NCBI RefSeq assembly: GCF_003008535.1 | Contig: NZ_CP027666.1 | Span: 1,787,501-1,851,500 of the forward strand | DNA length: 64,000 nucleotides | Reading direction: 5' to 3' | DNA from: Ottowia oryzae | Lineage (GTDB): Bacteria > Pseudomonadota > Gammaproteobacteria > Burkholderiales > Burkholderiaceae_C | The notes under the pieces: model-generated | What the model was told of the DNA's origin: nothing | Databases searched by the model: none | Seen by the model: the letters and a program-made list of their open reading frames with translations, nothing else | Program-made: the position numbers and the translations under genes | Shown here: one piece after another, positions 9,427-18,264 of the stretch | Layout of the letters: the number at the start of each line of letters is the position of its first letter | Position numbering within the stretch: the stretch's first letter is position 1

Positions 9427-10011
9427 ATGCCTCGACTCCTCTTTTTCTGCGGCCACGCGGGCACTGGCAAGACCACGCTGGCCAAGCAGCTCATTGCGCC
9501 GCTGATGGCGCGCACCGGTGAATCTTTCTGCCTGCTGGACAAAGACACGCTGTACGGCGGCTACAGCGCAGCGGTGATGCGCGCGCTGACGGGCGACCCG
9601 AACGACCGCGACAGCCCCACCTACCTGCAAAACCTGCGCGAGCCGGAATACGCCGGCCTGATGGCCACCGCGCGCGAAAACCTGGCCCTGGGCGTGAACG
9701 TGATCGTGGTGGGGCCGCTGTCGCGCGAGATTCGTGCCCACTTGCTGACCGACCGCGCCTGGCTGGGCGTGGAAGGCGACGTCACCGTGCGCGTGGTCTG
9801 GGTGCATCTGGACGAGGCCGAAGCGCGCCGCCGCATCACCGCCCGGGCCAACCCCAACGACGCATGGAAGCTGGCGCATTGGGGCGACTACCGCACCCGC
9901 CTGTTCATGCCAGATCCGGCGGACTACCCGGAGCTGACGCTGTTCGACAACACCGGCGCCACGCCCGCGCAGGTGGATGCGCTGCTGGCGGACCTGCTGG
10001 GTTCAAACTAA
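9427..10011 (+). CDS. P-loop ATP-binding kinase-like protein
   Basis: The 194-residue cytoplasmic protein begins with a beta strand and the Walker A motif GHAGTGKTT (residues 9-17). It has a DKDTLYGG segment after the second strand and a C-terminal arginine-rich lid (EARRRITARANPNDAWK). This layout is that of AAA_33/zeta-toxin-like small-molecule kinases. The phosphate acceptor is unknown. It is not paired with an antitoxin gene, so a toxin role is unlikely. It follows the HNH gene by 70 bp. Confidence 0.82.
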   Translation: MPRLLFFCGHAGTGKTTLAKQLIAPLMARTGESFCLLDKDTLYGGYSAAVMRALTGDPNDRDSPTYLQNLREPEYAGLMATARENLALGVNVIVVGPLSREIRAHLLTDRAWLGVEGDVTVRVVWVHLDEAEARRRITARANPNDAWKLAHWGDYRTRLFMPDPADYPELTLFDNTGATPAQVDALLADLLGSN

Positions 10012-10021
10012 GCGCCAAGAG

Positions 10022-10080
10022 CCAAATCAGGCTCTGGCGCAGTTGCAGCCAGCGCTGGCAGCTATCAAAACAATAGTATT
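10022..10080 (-). repeat. Dispersed palindromic repeat
   Basis: It reads CCAAATCAGGCTCTGGCGC, a short loop, then CAGCGCTGGCAGCTATCAAA on the plus strand. It lies 11 nt after the kinase stop codon and fills the convergent gap to the MFS gene. Confidence 0.85.
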
Positions 10081-10105
10081 TGGCGCGTCCGGCACGTCGC
10101 GCGAA

Positions 10106-11539
10106 TCAGCTCGCCTGGCCAGGGTCTGCCGTGTCGGCGCGCTCGGGCACGCGGTGGCTGTCGTCGGCCAGCTGCCAGAAGATGGCGGCCGAGGTCATCG
10201 TCAGCACGCCGATCGTGACCAGCGCCCCGCGAAACACCGACACGGCCTGCGGCCCCGCGTCCACCGCGCCAAACCAGCCTGAGAAAGTGCTCAGCAGCGC
10301 GGCGGCCACGCTCACGCCCAGGCTCATGCCCAGCATCTGCACCATCGACATCAGGCTGTTGCCGCTGGACGCGTGGCCGGGCCCCAAATCCTTGAGCGTG
10401 ACGGTGTTCATCGCCGTGAACTGCATCGAATTGACGGCGCCAAACGCCGCCAGCTGCAGGATGCGCAGCCACAGCGGCTGCGAGGGCGTCATCAGCGCGA
10501 AGCTGGCGATCATCAGGCCCAGCGCCAGCGTGTTGAACACCAGCACGCGCCGGTAGCCCAGGCGCACCACGATGCGCGTCACCACCCGCTTCATGCCCAT
10601 GCCCGCCAGCGCCATGGGCAGCATCAGCATGCCCGCGTGCGACGGGCTGTAGCCCATGGCCAGCTGCATGAGCAGGGGAATCATGTACGGCATGGCGCCT
10701 GAGCCGATGCGCGCAAACAGGTTGCCCAGCAGCCCCACGCGGAAGGTCTGGATCTTGAACAGGCTGGGCGGAAACAGCGGCGCCGGCGTGCGCAGCGCGT
10801 GCAGCCAATACGCCGCCAGCGCGGCCAGCCCCATCATCAGCAAGGCCACCACCACCGCGTGCTGCAGCCCGAGCGAGCCCACGCCATCCAGCGCGATGGA
10901 AATCGCCAGCATGGCCACCACCAGCATCACGTAACCCGAGAGGTCGAAGCGCGTCAGGTCGCTGCCGCGAAAGTCGGGCATGAAGCGCAGCGTGGTCCAC
11001 AGGCCCACCGCGGCCACGGGAAGGTTGATCAGGAAGATCCAGTGCCAGGAGGCGTACTGCACCAACCAGCCGCCCAGCGTGGGCCCGACCAGCGGCCCAA
11101 TCAGGCCCGGGATGGCAACGAAGCTCATCGCCTCCAGGAATTTTTCGCGCGGAAAGGCGCGCAGCACCGTCAGGCGCCCCACCGGCAGCAGCATGGCGCC
11201 GCCCGTGCCTTGCAGGATGCGCGAGGCGGTCAGCTCGGTCAGCGTGCGCGACATGGCGCAGGCGCCCGAGCCCAGGGCGAACAGCACGATGGCCAGCATG
11301 AAGACGCGCCGCGTGCCAAATCGGTCGGCCAGCCAGCCCGTGGCCGGAATCACCGTGGCCATCGCCAGTGCATACGACACCACCACCGCCTGCATGCGCA
11401 GCGGGCTTTTGCCCAGGCTGCGCGCCATCGCCGGCAAGGCGGTGTTGACGATGGTGGCGTCCAGCGTCTGCATGAAAAAGCCGATGGCGACCAGCCACAG
11501 CAGCAGTCGAGAAGAGGGGGCGCTGGTCTCAGTATTCAT
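10106..11539 (-). CDS. MFS multidrug transporter, DHA2 (MdtD/EmrB-like)
   Basis: Inner-membrane proton-driven efflux protein of 477 residues with many hydrophobic segments, consistent with the 14-helix DHA2 group. The N-terminus FFMQTLDATIVNTALPAMA is the DHA2 motif D1 form, and DRFGTRRVFM near residue 70 is the MFS loop 2-3 motif. The segment LQGTGGAMLLPVGRLTVLR strongly resembles MdtD. No periplasmic adaptor or outer-membrane factor is encoded beside it, so it probably acts alone. Substrates are unknown. Confidence 0.9.
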   Translation of the reverse strand: MNTETSAPSSRLLLWLVAIGFFMQTLDATIVNTALPAMARSLGKSPLRMQAVVVSYALAMATVIPATGWLADRFGTRRVFMLAIVLFALGSGACAMSRTLTELTASRILQGTGGAMLLPVGRLTVLRAFPREKFLEAMSFVAIPGLIGPLVGPTLGGWLVQYASWHWIFLINLPVAAVGLWTTLRFMPDFRGSDLTRFDLSGYVMLVVAMLAISIALDGVGSLGLQHAVVVALLMMGLAALAAYWLHALRTPAPLFPPSLFKIQTFRVGLLGNLFARIGSGAMPYMIPLLMQLAMGYSPSHAGMLMLPMALAGMGMKRVVTRIVVRLGYRRVLVFNTLALGLMIASFALMTPSQPLWLRILQLAAFGAVNSMQFTAMNTVTLKDLGPGHASSGNSLMSMVQMLGMSLGVSVAAALLSTFSGWFGAVDAGPQAVSVFRGALVTIGVLTMTSAAIFWQLADDSHRVPERADTADPGQAS

Positions 11540-11717
11540 GCGTCAGAAGCGCCGGATAGCGCGCGGCCATGATAGCGGCGCACTCCGTTGGGCGCTCGGG
11601 CGCCCCCGGGCCGCTGCCAGCCCAGCGCGGTCTTTGGAGATGCCGGGCACGGGCCGGGCGCCGGCGCGCGCGGGCTGTCCTAGCCGCGCTGGGCCCAGCG
11701 CGTGGCATTCGCCTGAC

Positions 11718-11746
11718 TTGTAGATTCGAACGACTGTGCTTTTATA
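11718..11746 (+). promoter_or_regulatory. candidate sigma-70 promoter of ompW
   Basis: TTGTAG (11718-11723), a 17-nt spacer and TTTATA (11741-11746) lie about 95 nt before the ompW start. In the 300-nt gap 11540-11839 this is the only promoter-like pair I see. The rest holds no gene I can support and no FNR-like dyad. Confidence 0.45.
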
Positions 11747-11839
11747 TCCACACTGGGGGTAGCATGCGTCGACACCGCGGCGGCCGCGCAGTATGCTGGC
11801 TTCGGTCATTGGACAAGCATTACCCACAAGGAGACATCG

Positions 11840-12571
11840 ATGAAACGCACCACTTTCCAAGCCGGCCTGATCGCCGCCACCATGCTCGTTTGCGCCGGTT
11901 CGGCCCAGGCCCAGAAAGCTGGCGACTGGGTGTTCGGCGCAGGCGCGCTGGGCTACCTGCCGCAAGACAAGACAACGCCGCTGCGCTTCGTCAGCCCCGT
12001 TGATCGTGAGTTGCCCGGCTCTGGTGCCGACGTGAAAAACGCCGTCACGCTGGGCATGAACCTGCACTACTTCGTCACCGACAACTGGGCGGTGGAAGGC
12101 GTGCTGGGCGTGCCGCCACGCATCAAGCTGGACGGCGCCGGTACGTTGGCCCCGCTGGGCCAACTGGGCAGCGCCCGCCTGTACGCACCGACGTTGCTGG
12201 GCAAGTACTTCTTCGGCAACGCCGATGACAAGCTGCGCTTCTCAGCCGGTCTGGGGGTGACCTACTCCAAGTTCAGCAGCGTGCGCCTGGACAGCGGCCT
12301 GCAGAACGCCCTGGGCGGCGCGCTGGGCATGCCCCCCGGTATGTCCACTACAACGGCCAAGATCGGCAGCAAGTTTGCCCCGGTGCTGAACGTGGGTGTG
12401 AACTACGCGTTTACCAAAAACCTGGGCATGACGTTCTCGGTCTCCTACATCCCTATGAAGACCAAGGCTACGCTGACTACCAGTGTCGGTGGCAACACGG
12501 TGGCGGTTTCTCAGACCCGCGTGCGCCTCGACCCGATCGTGCCCTTCCTGTACCTGACCTACAAGTTCTGA
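11840..12571 (+). CDS. ompW: OmpW family outer membrane protein
   Basis: An eight-stranded outer-membrane beta barrel. The 243-residue precursor has a clear signal peptide ending GSAQA before residue 26 and alternating beta strands throughout. It ends in an aromatic C-terminal signature (YLTYKF) used for barrel assembly. ACAAGGAG lies 9 nt before the ATG. OmpW proteins are small channels for hydrophobic molecules and are often stress-regulated. The gene is monocistronic, with a promoter candidate upstream and a strong terminator 50 nt downstream. Confidence 0.92.
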   Translation: MKRTTFQAGLIAATMLVCAGSAQAQKAGDWVFGAGALGYLPQDKTTPLRFVSPVDRELPGSGADVKNAVTLGMNLHYFVTDNWAVEGVLGVPPRIKLDGAGTLAPLGQLGSARLYAPTLLGKYFFGNADDKLRFSAGLGVTYSKFSSVRLDSGLQNALGGALGMPPGMSTTTAKIGSKFAPVLNVGVNYAFTKNLGMTFSVSYIPMKTKATLTTSVGGNTVAVSQTRVRLDPIVPFLYLTYKF

Positions 12572-12620
12572 CGGCCCTTTCGGGGTGCGACCCACTCGGT
12601 GGGTTGCCCTCACAGGCATC

Positions 12621-12651
12621 AAAAAGCCCGCGCAGTGCGCGGGCTTTTTTG
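12621..12651. terminator. bidirectional intrinsic terminator between ompW and acyl-CoA dehydrogenase
   Basis: AAAAAGCCCGCGCA and its complement GTGCGCGGGCTTTTTT form a long GC-rich stem flanked by A and T tracts on both sides. It can end ompW transcription on the plus strand and the dehydrogenase operon on the minus strand. Confidence 0.93.
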
Positions 12652-12679
12652 TGGCCGGCCGACAGCCGTTGCAGCCGGG

Positions 12680-13795
12680 TCAGGCGAACACGCCTGCGCT
12701 TTCGGTCATGCGCTCATTCACCTCGCCCAGGTGGTGCAAGGTGTCGCCGTAGGTCATTTCCAGCTGGGTCAGGTGCTTGAAGTAGTGGCTGCCGGCGTAT
12801 TCGTCGGTTACGCCAATGCCGCCGTGCAGCTGCACGCCTTGCTGGCCGACGAAGCGCAGAGATTGACCCAGCTGCACCTTGGCGCGCGACAGCGCCTGGC
12901 GGCGTTCGGCTTCGTCCGCGCCCAGCTTCAGCGTGGCGTAGTAGCTCATGCTGCGGGCCAGCTCCAGCTGCATCTTCATGTCCGACACGCGGTGGCGCAG
13001 CGCCTGGAAGCTGGCGATGGTCACGCCGAACTGCTTGCGCTGGTTCATGTAATCCACCGTCATCGACAGAAAGCGCTCCATCGTGCCTACGCCATCAGCG
13101 CACACGCAGGCGATGCCCACGTCCACCGCGTAGCTCAGCGCGGCCAGGCCATTGGTGGTGACCAGGGTGGCAGGCGCGTTGTCCAGCTGCACGTCGGCGG
13201 CGCGGGATTCGTCCTGCGTGAGGTAGCCGCGCGTGTGCACGCCCGCCGCGCCGCGTTCCACCAGGAACAGGGCCAGCTGGCCTTCCAGCATGGCGGGCAC
13301 CAGGAAGGCGTCGGCCTGGTCGCCAGCGGGAACTATGTTTTTGATAGCTGTTACCGCATAGCCGGCGCCGGCCTGGGTGGCTTTGGCTTCGCACACGTCC
13401 AGGCGGTAGCGCGCCTTGCGCTCTTGGTGGGCCAGCACCACCAGCGCCTCGCCGCTGGCGATCTTGGGCAGCCACTGGGCTTGGACGGCCTCGTTGCCAT
13501 AGGCGCCGATGGCGGCGCTGGTCACGAAGGCCTGGATCAGCGGCTCCATCACGATGCCCTTGCCCAGCTCTTCGAGCACCACCATGGCTTCCACCGGGCC
13601 CATGCCCAGGCCGCCGTGGTCTTCGCTGATGTAGATGCCGGTCAGGCCCAGTTCGGCCAGTTCGTTGTACACCGCGCGGTCAAAGCCGCCTGCGGCCACG
13701 ATGCGCTGGCGGCGCTCGAAGCCATAGCTTTTTTCAACCCACTTGGCCACCGCGTCGCGCAGGGCCTGCTGGTCGTCGGAGAAATCGAAATCCAT
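12680..13795 (-). CDS. acyl-CoA dehydrogenase family protein (second of pair)
   Basis: FAD flavoprotein of 371 residues that oxidises an acyl-CoA at the alpha-beta bond. The N-terminal helical domain starts MDFDFSDDQQALRDAV, and the C-terminal helical domain carries QLHGGIGVTDEY near 335-346. CAGGAG precedes the ATG. It lies 18 nt behind another acyl-CoA dehydrogenase of different length. Adjacent unlike dehydrogenase pairs in other bacteria often form heterotetramers active on bulky side-chain CoA esters, so that is a reasonable inference here. A stretch coding VTAIKNIV near 13330-13355 resembles the dispersed repeat arm. Confidence 0.9.
   Translation of the reverse strand: MDFDFSDDQQALRDAVAKWVEKSYGFERRQRIVAAGGFDRAVYNELAELGLTGIYISEDHGGLGMGPVEAMVVLEELGKGIVMEPLIQAFVTSAAIGAYGNEAVQAQWLPKIASGEALVVLAHQERKARYRLDVCEAKATQAGAGYAVTAIKNIVPAGDQADAFLVPAMLEGQLALFLVERGAAGVHTRGYLTQDESRAADVQLDNAPATLVTTNGLAALSYAVDVGIACVCADGVGTMERFLSMTVDYMNQRKQFGVTIASFQALRHRVSDMKMQLELARSMSYYATLKLGADEAERRQALSRAKVQLGQSLRFVGQQGVQLHGGIGVTDEYAGSHYFKHLTQLEMTYGDTLHHLGEVNERMTESAGVFA
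13329..13372 (+). repeat. possible decayed repeat arm inside acyl-CoA dehydrogenase gene
   Basis: It reads AACTATGTTTTTGATAGCTG, then TACCGCATAGCCGGCGCCGG, resembling the forward arm TTTTGATAGCTG with a weak second half. It does not change the protein length relative to the expected fold, so it may be chance or an old converted copy. Confidence 0.35.
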
Positions 13796-13813
13796 GTTGT
13801 GTGTCTCCTGCGT

Positions 13814-15022
13814 TCAGCCCAGCACGGTTTGCGCAACGATGTTGCGCTGCACTTCGTTGCTGCCGCCGTAAATCGTCGTCTTGCGCATGTTGAAGTAGTT
13901 GGGCGCGAGTGTGGCGTTGGCGACTTCGCCGCCAGGAAAGCCCTTGAGTGCCGCCACCGCAGCCTGATCGCCTTGCCAGCCGGCTTCCATCGCCTCCCAG
14001 ATGTAGGGCAGGCTGTAGGGGCCAGCGGCCAGCATCATCAGCTCGGTGTAGCGCTGCTGGATTTCGCTGCCCTTGATCTTGAGCAGGCCGGCGATGTCCA
14101 GCGAGTTCTTGCCGCTCTTTTCGGCCGACAGTACGCGCAGCACCAGCATTTCCAGTGCAACGATGTCCACTTCCAGCAGCGCGATCTGGTCGCGAAAGCG
14201 CTGGTCGCCCCACAGGCCTTCGGCCTTGGCGATGCGTTTGAGGCGCTCCAGCTCGCGCTTGGCGCGGTTCACGTCGGCGATGTTGGTGCGCTCGTGGCTC
14301 AGCAAGTGCTTGGCGTACGTCCAGCCCTTGTTTTCTTCGCCAATCAGGTTCTCTACCGGCACTTCGACGTTGTCGAAGAACACGTCGTTCACCTCAGGCT
14401 CGCCATCCAGCAGCTTGATGGGGCGCACGCTCACGCCGGGCGACTTCATGTCGATCAGCAAGAAGCTGATGCCGGTCTGCGGTTTGCCCTCGGTGCTGGT
14501 GCGCACCAGGTTGAACATCCAGTCGCCAAACTGGCCCAGCGTGGTCCAGGTTTTCTGGCCGTTGACGATGTATTTGTCGCCCTGGCGCTCGGCGCGGGTG
14601 CGCACCGAAGCCAGGTCAGAGCCGGAGCCGGGCTCGCTGTAGCCCTGGCTCCACCACACTTCGCCGCTGCCGATGCCGGGCAGGAAGCGCTTTTGCTGCT
14701 CGGGCGTGCCGTAGGCCATGATCACCGGCGCCACCATCACCGGGCCAAAAGGCACGATGCGCGGCGCGCCCGCCATGGCGCATTCCTCTTCAAAGAGGTG
14801 CTTTTGCACGGCCGTCCAGCCAGGGCCGCCGAACTGCTTGGGCCATCCGTAGCCCAACCAGCCCTGCTTGCCCAGGATCTTGGCCCAGCGCTGCATGTCG
14901 TCGCGCGTCAGGCGCTGGGCCTGAAGCACTTTGGTGGAAATATCCGCCGGCAGGTTTTGCTTGACCCAGCTGCGGATCTCGTCCCGGAAAGCCAGTTCTT
15001 CAGGGGTGAATGCCAAATCCAT
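13814..15022 (-). CDS. acyl-CoA dehydrogenase family protein (first of pair)
   Basis: FAD-dependent acyl-CoA oxidation enzyme of 402 residues. It starts MDLAFTPEELAFRDEIRSWV, has the middle-domain motif YSEPGSGSDLAS and ends in the typical IYGGSNEVQRNIVAQ region. GAGGAG lies 8 nt upstream of ATG 15022, which is why the longer frame to 15145 is rejected. It is first in a two-gene unit with the 371-residue dehydrogenase. The size and middle-domain features fit dehydrogenases for large or branched acyl chains. The real substrate is unknown. Confidence 0.92.
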   Translation of the reverse strand: MDLAFTPEELAFRDEIRSWVKQNLPADISTKVLQAQRLTRDDMQRWAKILGKQGWLGYGWPKQFGGPGWTAVQKHLFEEECAMAGAPRIVPFGPVMVAPVIMAYGTPEQQKRFLPGIGSGEVWWSQGYSEPGSGSDLASVRTRAERQGDKYIVNGQKTWTTLGQFGDWMFNLVRTSTEGKPQTGISFLLIDMKSPGVSVRPIKLLDGEPEVNDVFFDNVEVPVENLIGEENKGWTYAKHLLSHERTNIADVNRAKRELERLKRIAKAEGLWGDQRFRDQIALLEVDIVALEMLVLRVLSAEKSGKNSLDIAGLLKIKGSEIQQRYTELMMLAAGPYSLPYIWEAMEAGWQGDQAAVAALKGFPGGEVANATLAPNYFNMRKTTIYGGSNEVQRNIVAQTVLG

Positions 15023-15389
15023 AACAGTCGTCTCCTCAGCCTGTGGTTGTAGCACGCTCGCTCGCCATCTTGCGTCCGGCCGGCGACAGTGGCGCGCCAA
15101 GTCGGCGCACCGAGCCCGCAGGCCCGTTTTCTGCGCCTTCGGCACGATCCAGGGCGAGCCACTTCCCCCACGGCGACGGATTGCTTAAAGAATAGGCATC
15201 GCCCGCCAGCCCAACGCTGGCGCCGCCTGCCAGACTTGTCCCTGAAGTTTTCAACAGCTCAGCCCACAGCGGCTGGGCATAAGTGACAGGCGCGTGACGG
15301 CGCGCTTGGCGCCCTTGGGCCAAGACCCCTCAGCCATCCCCACTTAACACGCTGGCCATCGCCATTCACGATGCCTTCCGGTCGATTTG
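15023..15389. other. 367-nt divergent intergenic region
   Basis: This separates the acyl-CoA dehydrogenase pair from the LysR gene. It should hold both promoters, but I see no confident -35/-10 pair, no repeat-family copy and no gene with codon bias. Short frames on both strands here are not supported. Confidence 0.5.
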
Positions 15390-16430
15390 ATGGGAAAATC
15401 CGGCCAAGACTTCTTGAACCAAGACGCCCCGTTGCCCGCCGTGAGACTCTCCGAACGCAGCTTTGCCCGCCGCATCGACCTGATCAGCCTTCAGCTGTTC
15501 GTGGCCGTGTGCGAGGCCGGCAGCATCGGCAAGGCGGCCGAGCGGGAATTCATCGCCGCCTCGGCCGTCAGCAAGCGTCTGGCCGACCTGGAGGCGGCGC
15601 TGGGCACCCCGCTGCTGTACCGCCACGCGCGCGGGGTGGATCTGACCCCCGCCGGCCAAAGCCTGCTGCACCACGCGCGCAACGTGCTTTACGGGCTTGA
15701 AAAGATGCAGACCGAGCTGGGCGAATACGCCGACGGTGTGCGCGGCCATGTGCGGGTGCACGCCAGCATTTCGGCCATCGTGCAGTTTCTGCCGGACGAC
15801 CTGGGCCGCTTTGCGCGCGCGCACCCGCAGGTCAAGATCGACCTGGAGGAGCACCTGTCGGGCGACGTGGTGCGCGCCGTACAAGAGGGCGCGGCCGACC
15901 TGGGCATCTGCAACGCCAGCGCCCTGAGTGCGGGCGGCACCACGCTGCAAACCCTGCCGTACCGCCAGGACGATTTGGTGCTTGTCGTGCCTGCAGCGCA
16001 CGCCCTGTCTGCGCAAGCAGCTATCAATTTTGTAGATTCACTGGACTACGACCATGTGGGCCTGCACGCCGGCAGCTCCATCGCGCTGGCCATGCACCAG
16101 GCGGCGGCGCGGGCTGGGCGCACCATCCGGCTGCGCATTCGCGTCACCGGGCTGGACGCCATGTGCCGCATGATCGACAACGGCCTGGGCGTGGGTGTGA
16201 TGCCCGCGCGCGCCTTTGAGCTGATGCGCGCCGCCGGTGCGCTGCACGCCGTGCGCCTGACAGACGACTGGGCGCGGCGCGACATCCGCCTGATCGCCCG
16301 CGACTTCGCCACCTTGCCCGTGCCTGCGCGGGCGCTGGTCGATCACCTGCGGGCCGAGCCTGCGCCGGCGCTGGTGGCACAGCCCGCGCCCGCGCTGGCA
16401 GCACATCCGCCGCTGGCGCATGCCGCCTGA
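15390..16430 (+). CDS. LysR family transcriptional regulator
   Basis: DNA-binding regulator of about 346 residues. The winged helix-turn-helix lies near residues 30-90 (LQLFVAVCEAGSIGKAAERE, then SAVSKRLADLEAALG and LLYRHARGVDLTPAG). A periplasmic-binding-protein-like effector domain follows. The C-terminal 25 residues are a low-complexity Pro/Ala tail. ATG 15390 is used. A TTG directly before it and a GTG at 15441 are other possible starts. It lies 45 nt upstream of leuC in the same direction, so it may be cotranscribed with or regulate the leu genes, or the divergent dehydrogenases. The effector is unknown. Confidence 0.87.
   Translation: MGKSGQDFLNQDAPLPAVRLSERSFARRIDLISLQLFVAVCEAGSIGKAAEREFIAASAVSKRLADLEAALGTPLLYRHARGVDLTPAGQSLLHHARNVLYGLEKMQTELGEYADGVRGHVRVHASISAIVQFLPDDLGRFARAHPQVKIDLEEHLSGDVVRAVQEGAADLGICNASALSAGGTTLQTLPYRQDDLVLVVPAAHALSAQAAINFVDSLDYDHVGLHAGSSIALAMHQAAARAGRTIRLRIRVTGLDAMCRMIDNGLGVGVMPARAFELMRAAGALHAVRLTDDWARRDIRLIARDFATLPVPARALVDHLRAEPAPALVAQPAPALAAHPPLAHAA
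16004..16040 (-). repeat. possible half copy of dispersed repeat inside LysR gene
   Basis: It reads CCTGTCTGCGCAAGCAGCTA then TCAATTTTGTAGATTC, matching the reverse-orientation arm GGCAGCTATCAAAANNGA. It encodes SAQAAINFVDS in the effector domain without evident length change. Confidence 0.4.
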
Positions 16431-16475
16431 GCTTTTTTACCCACCACGATTTCCATTCCCACGAAGAACGAAGCC

Positions 16476-17930
16476 ATGACCGCACGCACGCTCTACGACA
16501 AGATCTGGGACGAACACGTCGTCCACACCGAAGAAGACGGCACCGCCATCCTCTACATCGACCGCCACCTGGTGCACGAAGTCACCAGCCCGCAGGCGTT
16601 CGAGGGCCTGCGCGAAGCCGGCCGCAAGGTCTGGCGCGTGAGCAGCATCGTCGCCACCGCCGACCACAACACGCCCACCACCGGCTGGGAGCGCGGCTAC
16701 GACGGCATTGACGACCCGATCAGCAAGGAGCAGGTCACCACGCTCGACGCCAACATCCGAGAAAGCGGCGCCGCGGCTTTCTTCCCCTTCCTGCACCAGC
16801 GCCAGGGCATCGTGCACGTGATCGGGCCCGAGAACGGTGCCACGCTGCCCGGCATGACCGTGGTCTGCGGCGACAGCCACACCAGCACGCACGGCGCCTT
16901 CGGCGCGCTGGCGCACGGCATCGGCACCAGCGAGGTCGAGCACGTCATGGCCACGCAGACGCTGCTGGCCAAGAAGGCCAAGAACATGCTGATCCGCGTG
17001 AACGGCCGGGCCGCGCCGGGCGTGACCGCCAAGGACATCGTGCTGGCCATCATCGGCAAGATCGGCACCGCCGGCGGCACGGGCTACACGATTGAATTTG
17101 CCGGCGACGCCATCCGCGCCCTGAGCATGGAAGGCCGCATGACGGTGTGCAACATGGCGATTGAAGCCGGCGCCCGCGCCGGCCTGGTCGCCGTGGACGA
17201 CAAGACCATCGAATACGTGAAAGGCCGCCTGCTCGCGCCCGGCACCGATGCCGCCAGCGGCAAGTTCGTCGGCGGCCCCGAGTGGGATCAGGCCGTCGCC
17301 TACTGGAAGACGCTGCACTCCGACCCCGATGCCAAATTCGACACCGTGGTCGAGCTGGATGCCGCACAGATCGTGCCCCAAGTCACCTGGGGCACCAGCC
17401 CCGAGATGGTGCTGGGCATCGACGGCCGCGTGCCCGACCCGGACAAGGAAAAAGACGCGAACAAGCGCGGCGCCATCGAACGCGCGCTGACCTACATGGG
17501 GCTGGAGCCCAACAAGGCACTGGCCGACGTGCACATCGACAAGGTGTTCATCGGCAGCTGCACCAACAGCCGCATCGAGGACATGCGCGAAGCCGCCGCC
17601 GTGGTCAAGAAGCTGGGCCAGAAAGTGGCGGGCAACGTCAAGCAGGCGCTGGTGGTGCCGGGCTCGGGCCTGGTCAAGAAGCAGGCCGAGGCCGAGGGGC
17701 TGGACAAGATCTTCACCGCCGCCGGCTTTGAATGGCGCGAACCCGGCTGCAGCATGTGCCTGGCCATGAACGCCGACCGGCTGGAGCCCGGCGAGCGTTG
17801 CGCCAGCACCAGCAACCGCAACTTCGAAGGCCGCCAGGGCAATGGCGGGCGCACCCACCTGGTCAGCCCCGCCATGGCGGCGGCGGCGGCCGTGCACGGG
17901 CACTTCGTCGACGTTCGGCGTTTTGTCTGA
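16476..17930 (+). CDS. leuC: 3-isopropylmalate dehydratase large subunit
   Basis: Isomerises 2-isopropylmalate to 3-isopropylmalate in leucine synthesis, with LeuD. The 484-residue aconitase-family protein binds a 4Fe-4S cluster through cysteines in GSCTNSR and in CSMCLAMN. The substrate motif GDSHTSTHGAFGALAHGIG is near residue 130. The length is slightly over the usual 466-470. A small lipoprotein gene separates it from leuD, and the LysR gene lies upstream. The cytoplasmic complex forms with the leuD product 335 nt downstream. Confidence 0.97.
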   Translation: MTARTLYDKIWDEHVVHTEEDGTAILYIDRHLVHEVTSPQAFEGLREAGRKVWRVSSIVATADHNTPTTGWERGYDGIDDPISKEQVTTLDANIRESGAAAFFPFLHQRQGIVHVIGPENGATLPGMTVVCGDSHTSTHGAFGALAHGIGTSEVEHVMATQTLLAKKAKNMLIRVNGRAAPGVTAKDIVLAIIGKIGTAGGTGYTIEFAGDAIRALSMEGRMTVCNMAIEAGARAGLVAVDDKTIEYVKGRLLAPGTDAASGKFVGGPEWDQAVAYWKTLHSDPDAKFDTVVELDAAQIVPQVTWGTSPEMVLGIDGRVPDPDKEKDANKRGAIERALTYMGLEPNKALADVHIDKVFIGSCTNSRIEDMREAAAVVKKLGQKVAGNVKQALVVPGSGLVKKQAEAEGLDKIFTAAGFEWREPGCSMCLAMNADRLEPGERCASTSNRNFEGRQGNGGRTHLVSPAMAAAAAVHGHFVDVRRFV

Positions 17931-17996
17931 CGCGCCAAACGCCGGGGAATTTGATACGCTGAGGGCCTCTGTACTATTTATTACAAGGAGCTTCTC

Positions 17997-18191
17997 ATGC
18001 AACGCATCGTTCCCCTGCTGCTGGTTTCTGCCGTCGTCGCCCTGAGCGGCTGCGGCAACACCTGGAGTGGCGCCAAGCAGGACACCAGGAAGAACACCGG
18101 CACCGTGACCAACGCGGTGGGCACCGGTTTGGAAAAAGCCGGTGACGGCATCGAGAAAGCCGGCGAAAAAGTCAAGGAAACCGGCAAGTAA
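17997..18191 (+). CDS. entericidin A/B-like small lipoprotein
   Basis: The 64-residue precursor has a lipoprotein signal peptide with lipobox LSGC (Cys 19). The mature part of about 46 residues is Lys/Gly/Glu-rich and amphipathic (GLEKAGDGIEKAGEKVKETG). This pattern is that of the entericidin EcnA/EcnB family. In enterobacteria these are small membrane lipoproteins linked to stationary-phase lysis control, but a role here is not shown. AAGGAG lies 7 nt before the ATG. It sits between leuC and leuD on the same strand with its own ribosome binding site, so it is likely in the leu transcript or behind a promoter in the 66-nt gap. Confidence 0.88.
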   Translation: MQRIVPLLLVSAVVALSGCGNTWSGAKQDTRKNTGTVTNAVGTGLEKAGDGIEKAGEKVKETGK

Positions 18192-18264
18192 GCCACCTGC
18201 TTCGCGCACCCCACGGTGGGTGCGCGTACGGTGGCGATTTCAGGATCTTTCAACCCAAGGCATC

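Noticed and set aside
9427..10011. Zeta-type toxin of a toxin-antitoxin pair
   Set aside because: The P-loop fold is similar, but no small antitoxin gene is adjacent and the neighbours are unrelated, so a metabolic kinase is more likely.
12599..15052. Long plus-strand frame opposite the two acyl-CoA dehydrogenases
   Set aside because: It runs across two well-supported genes and their gap, and its composition is that of an antisense shadow.
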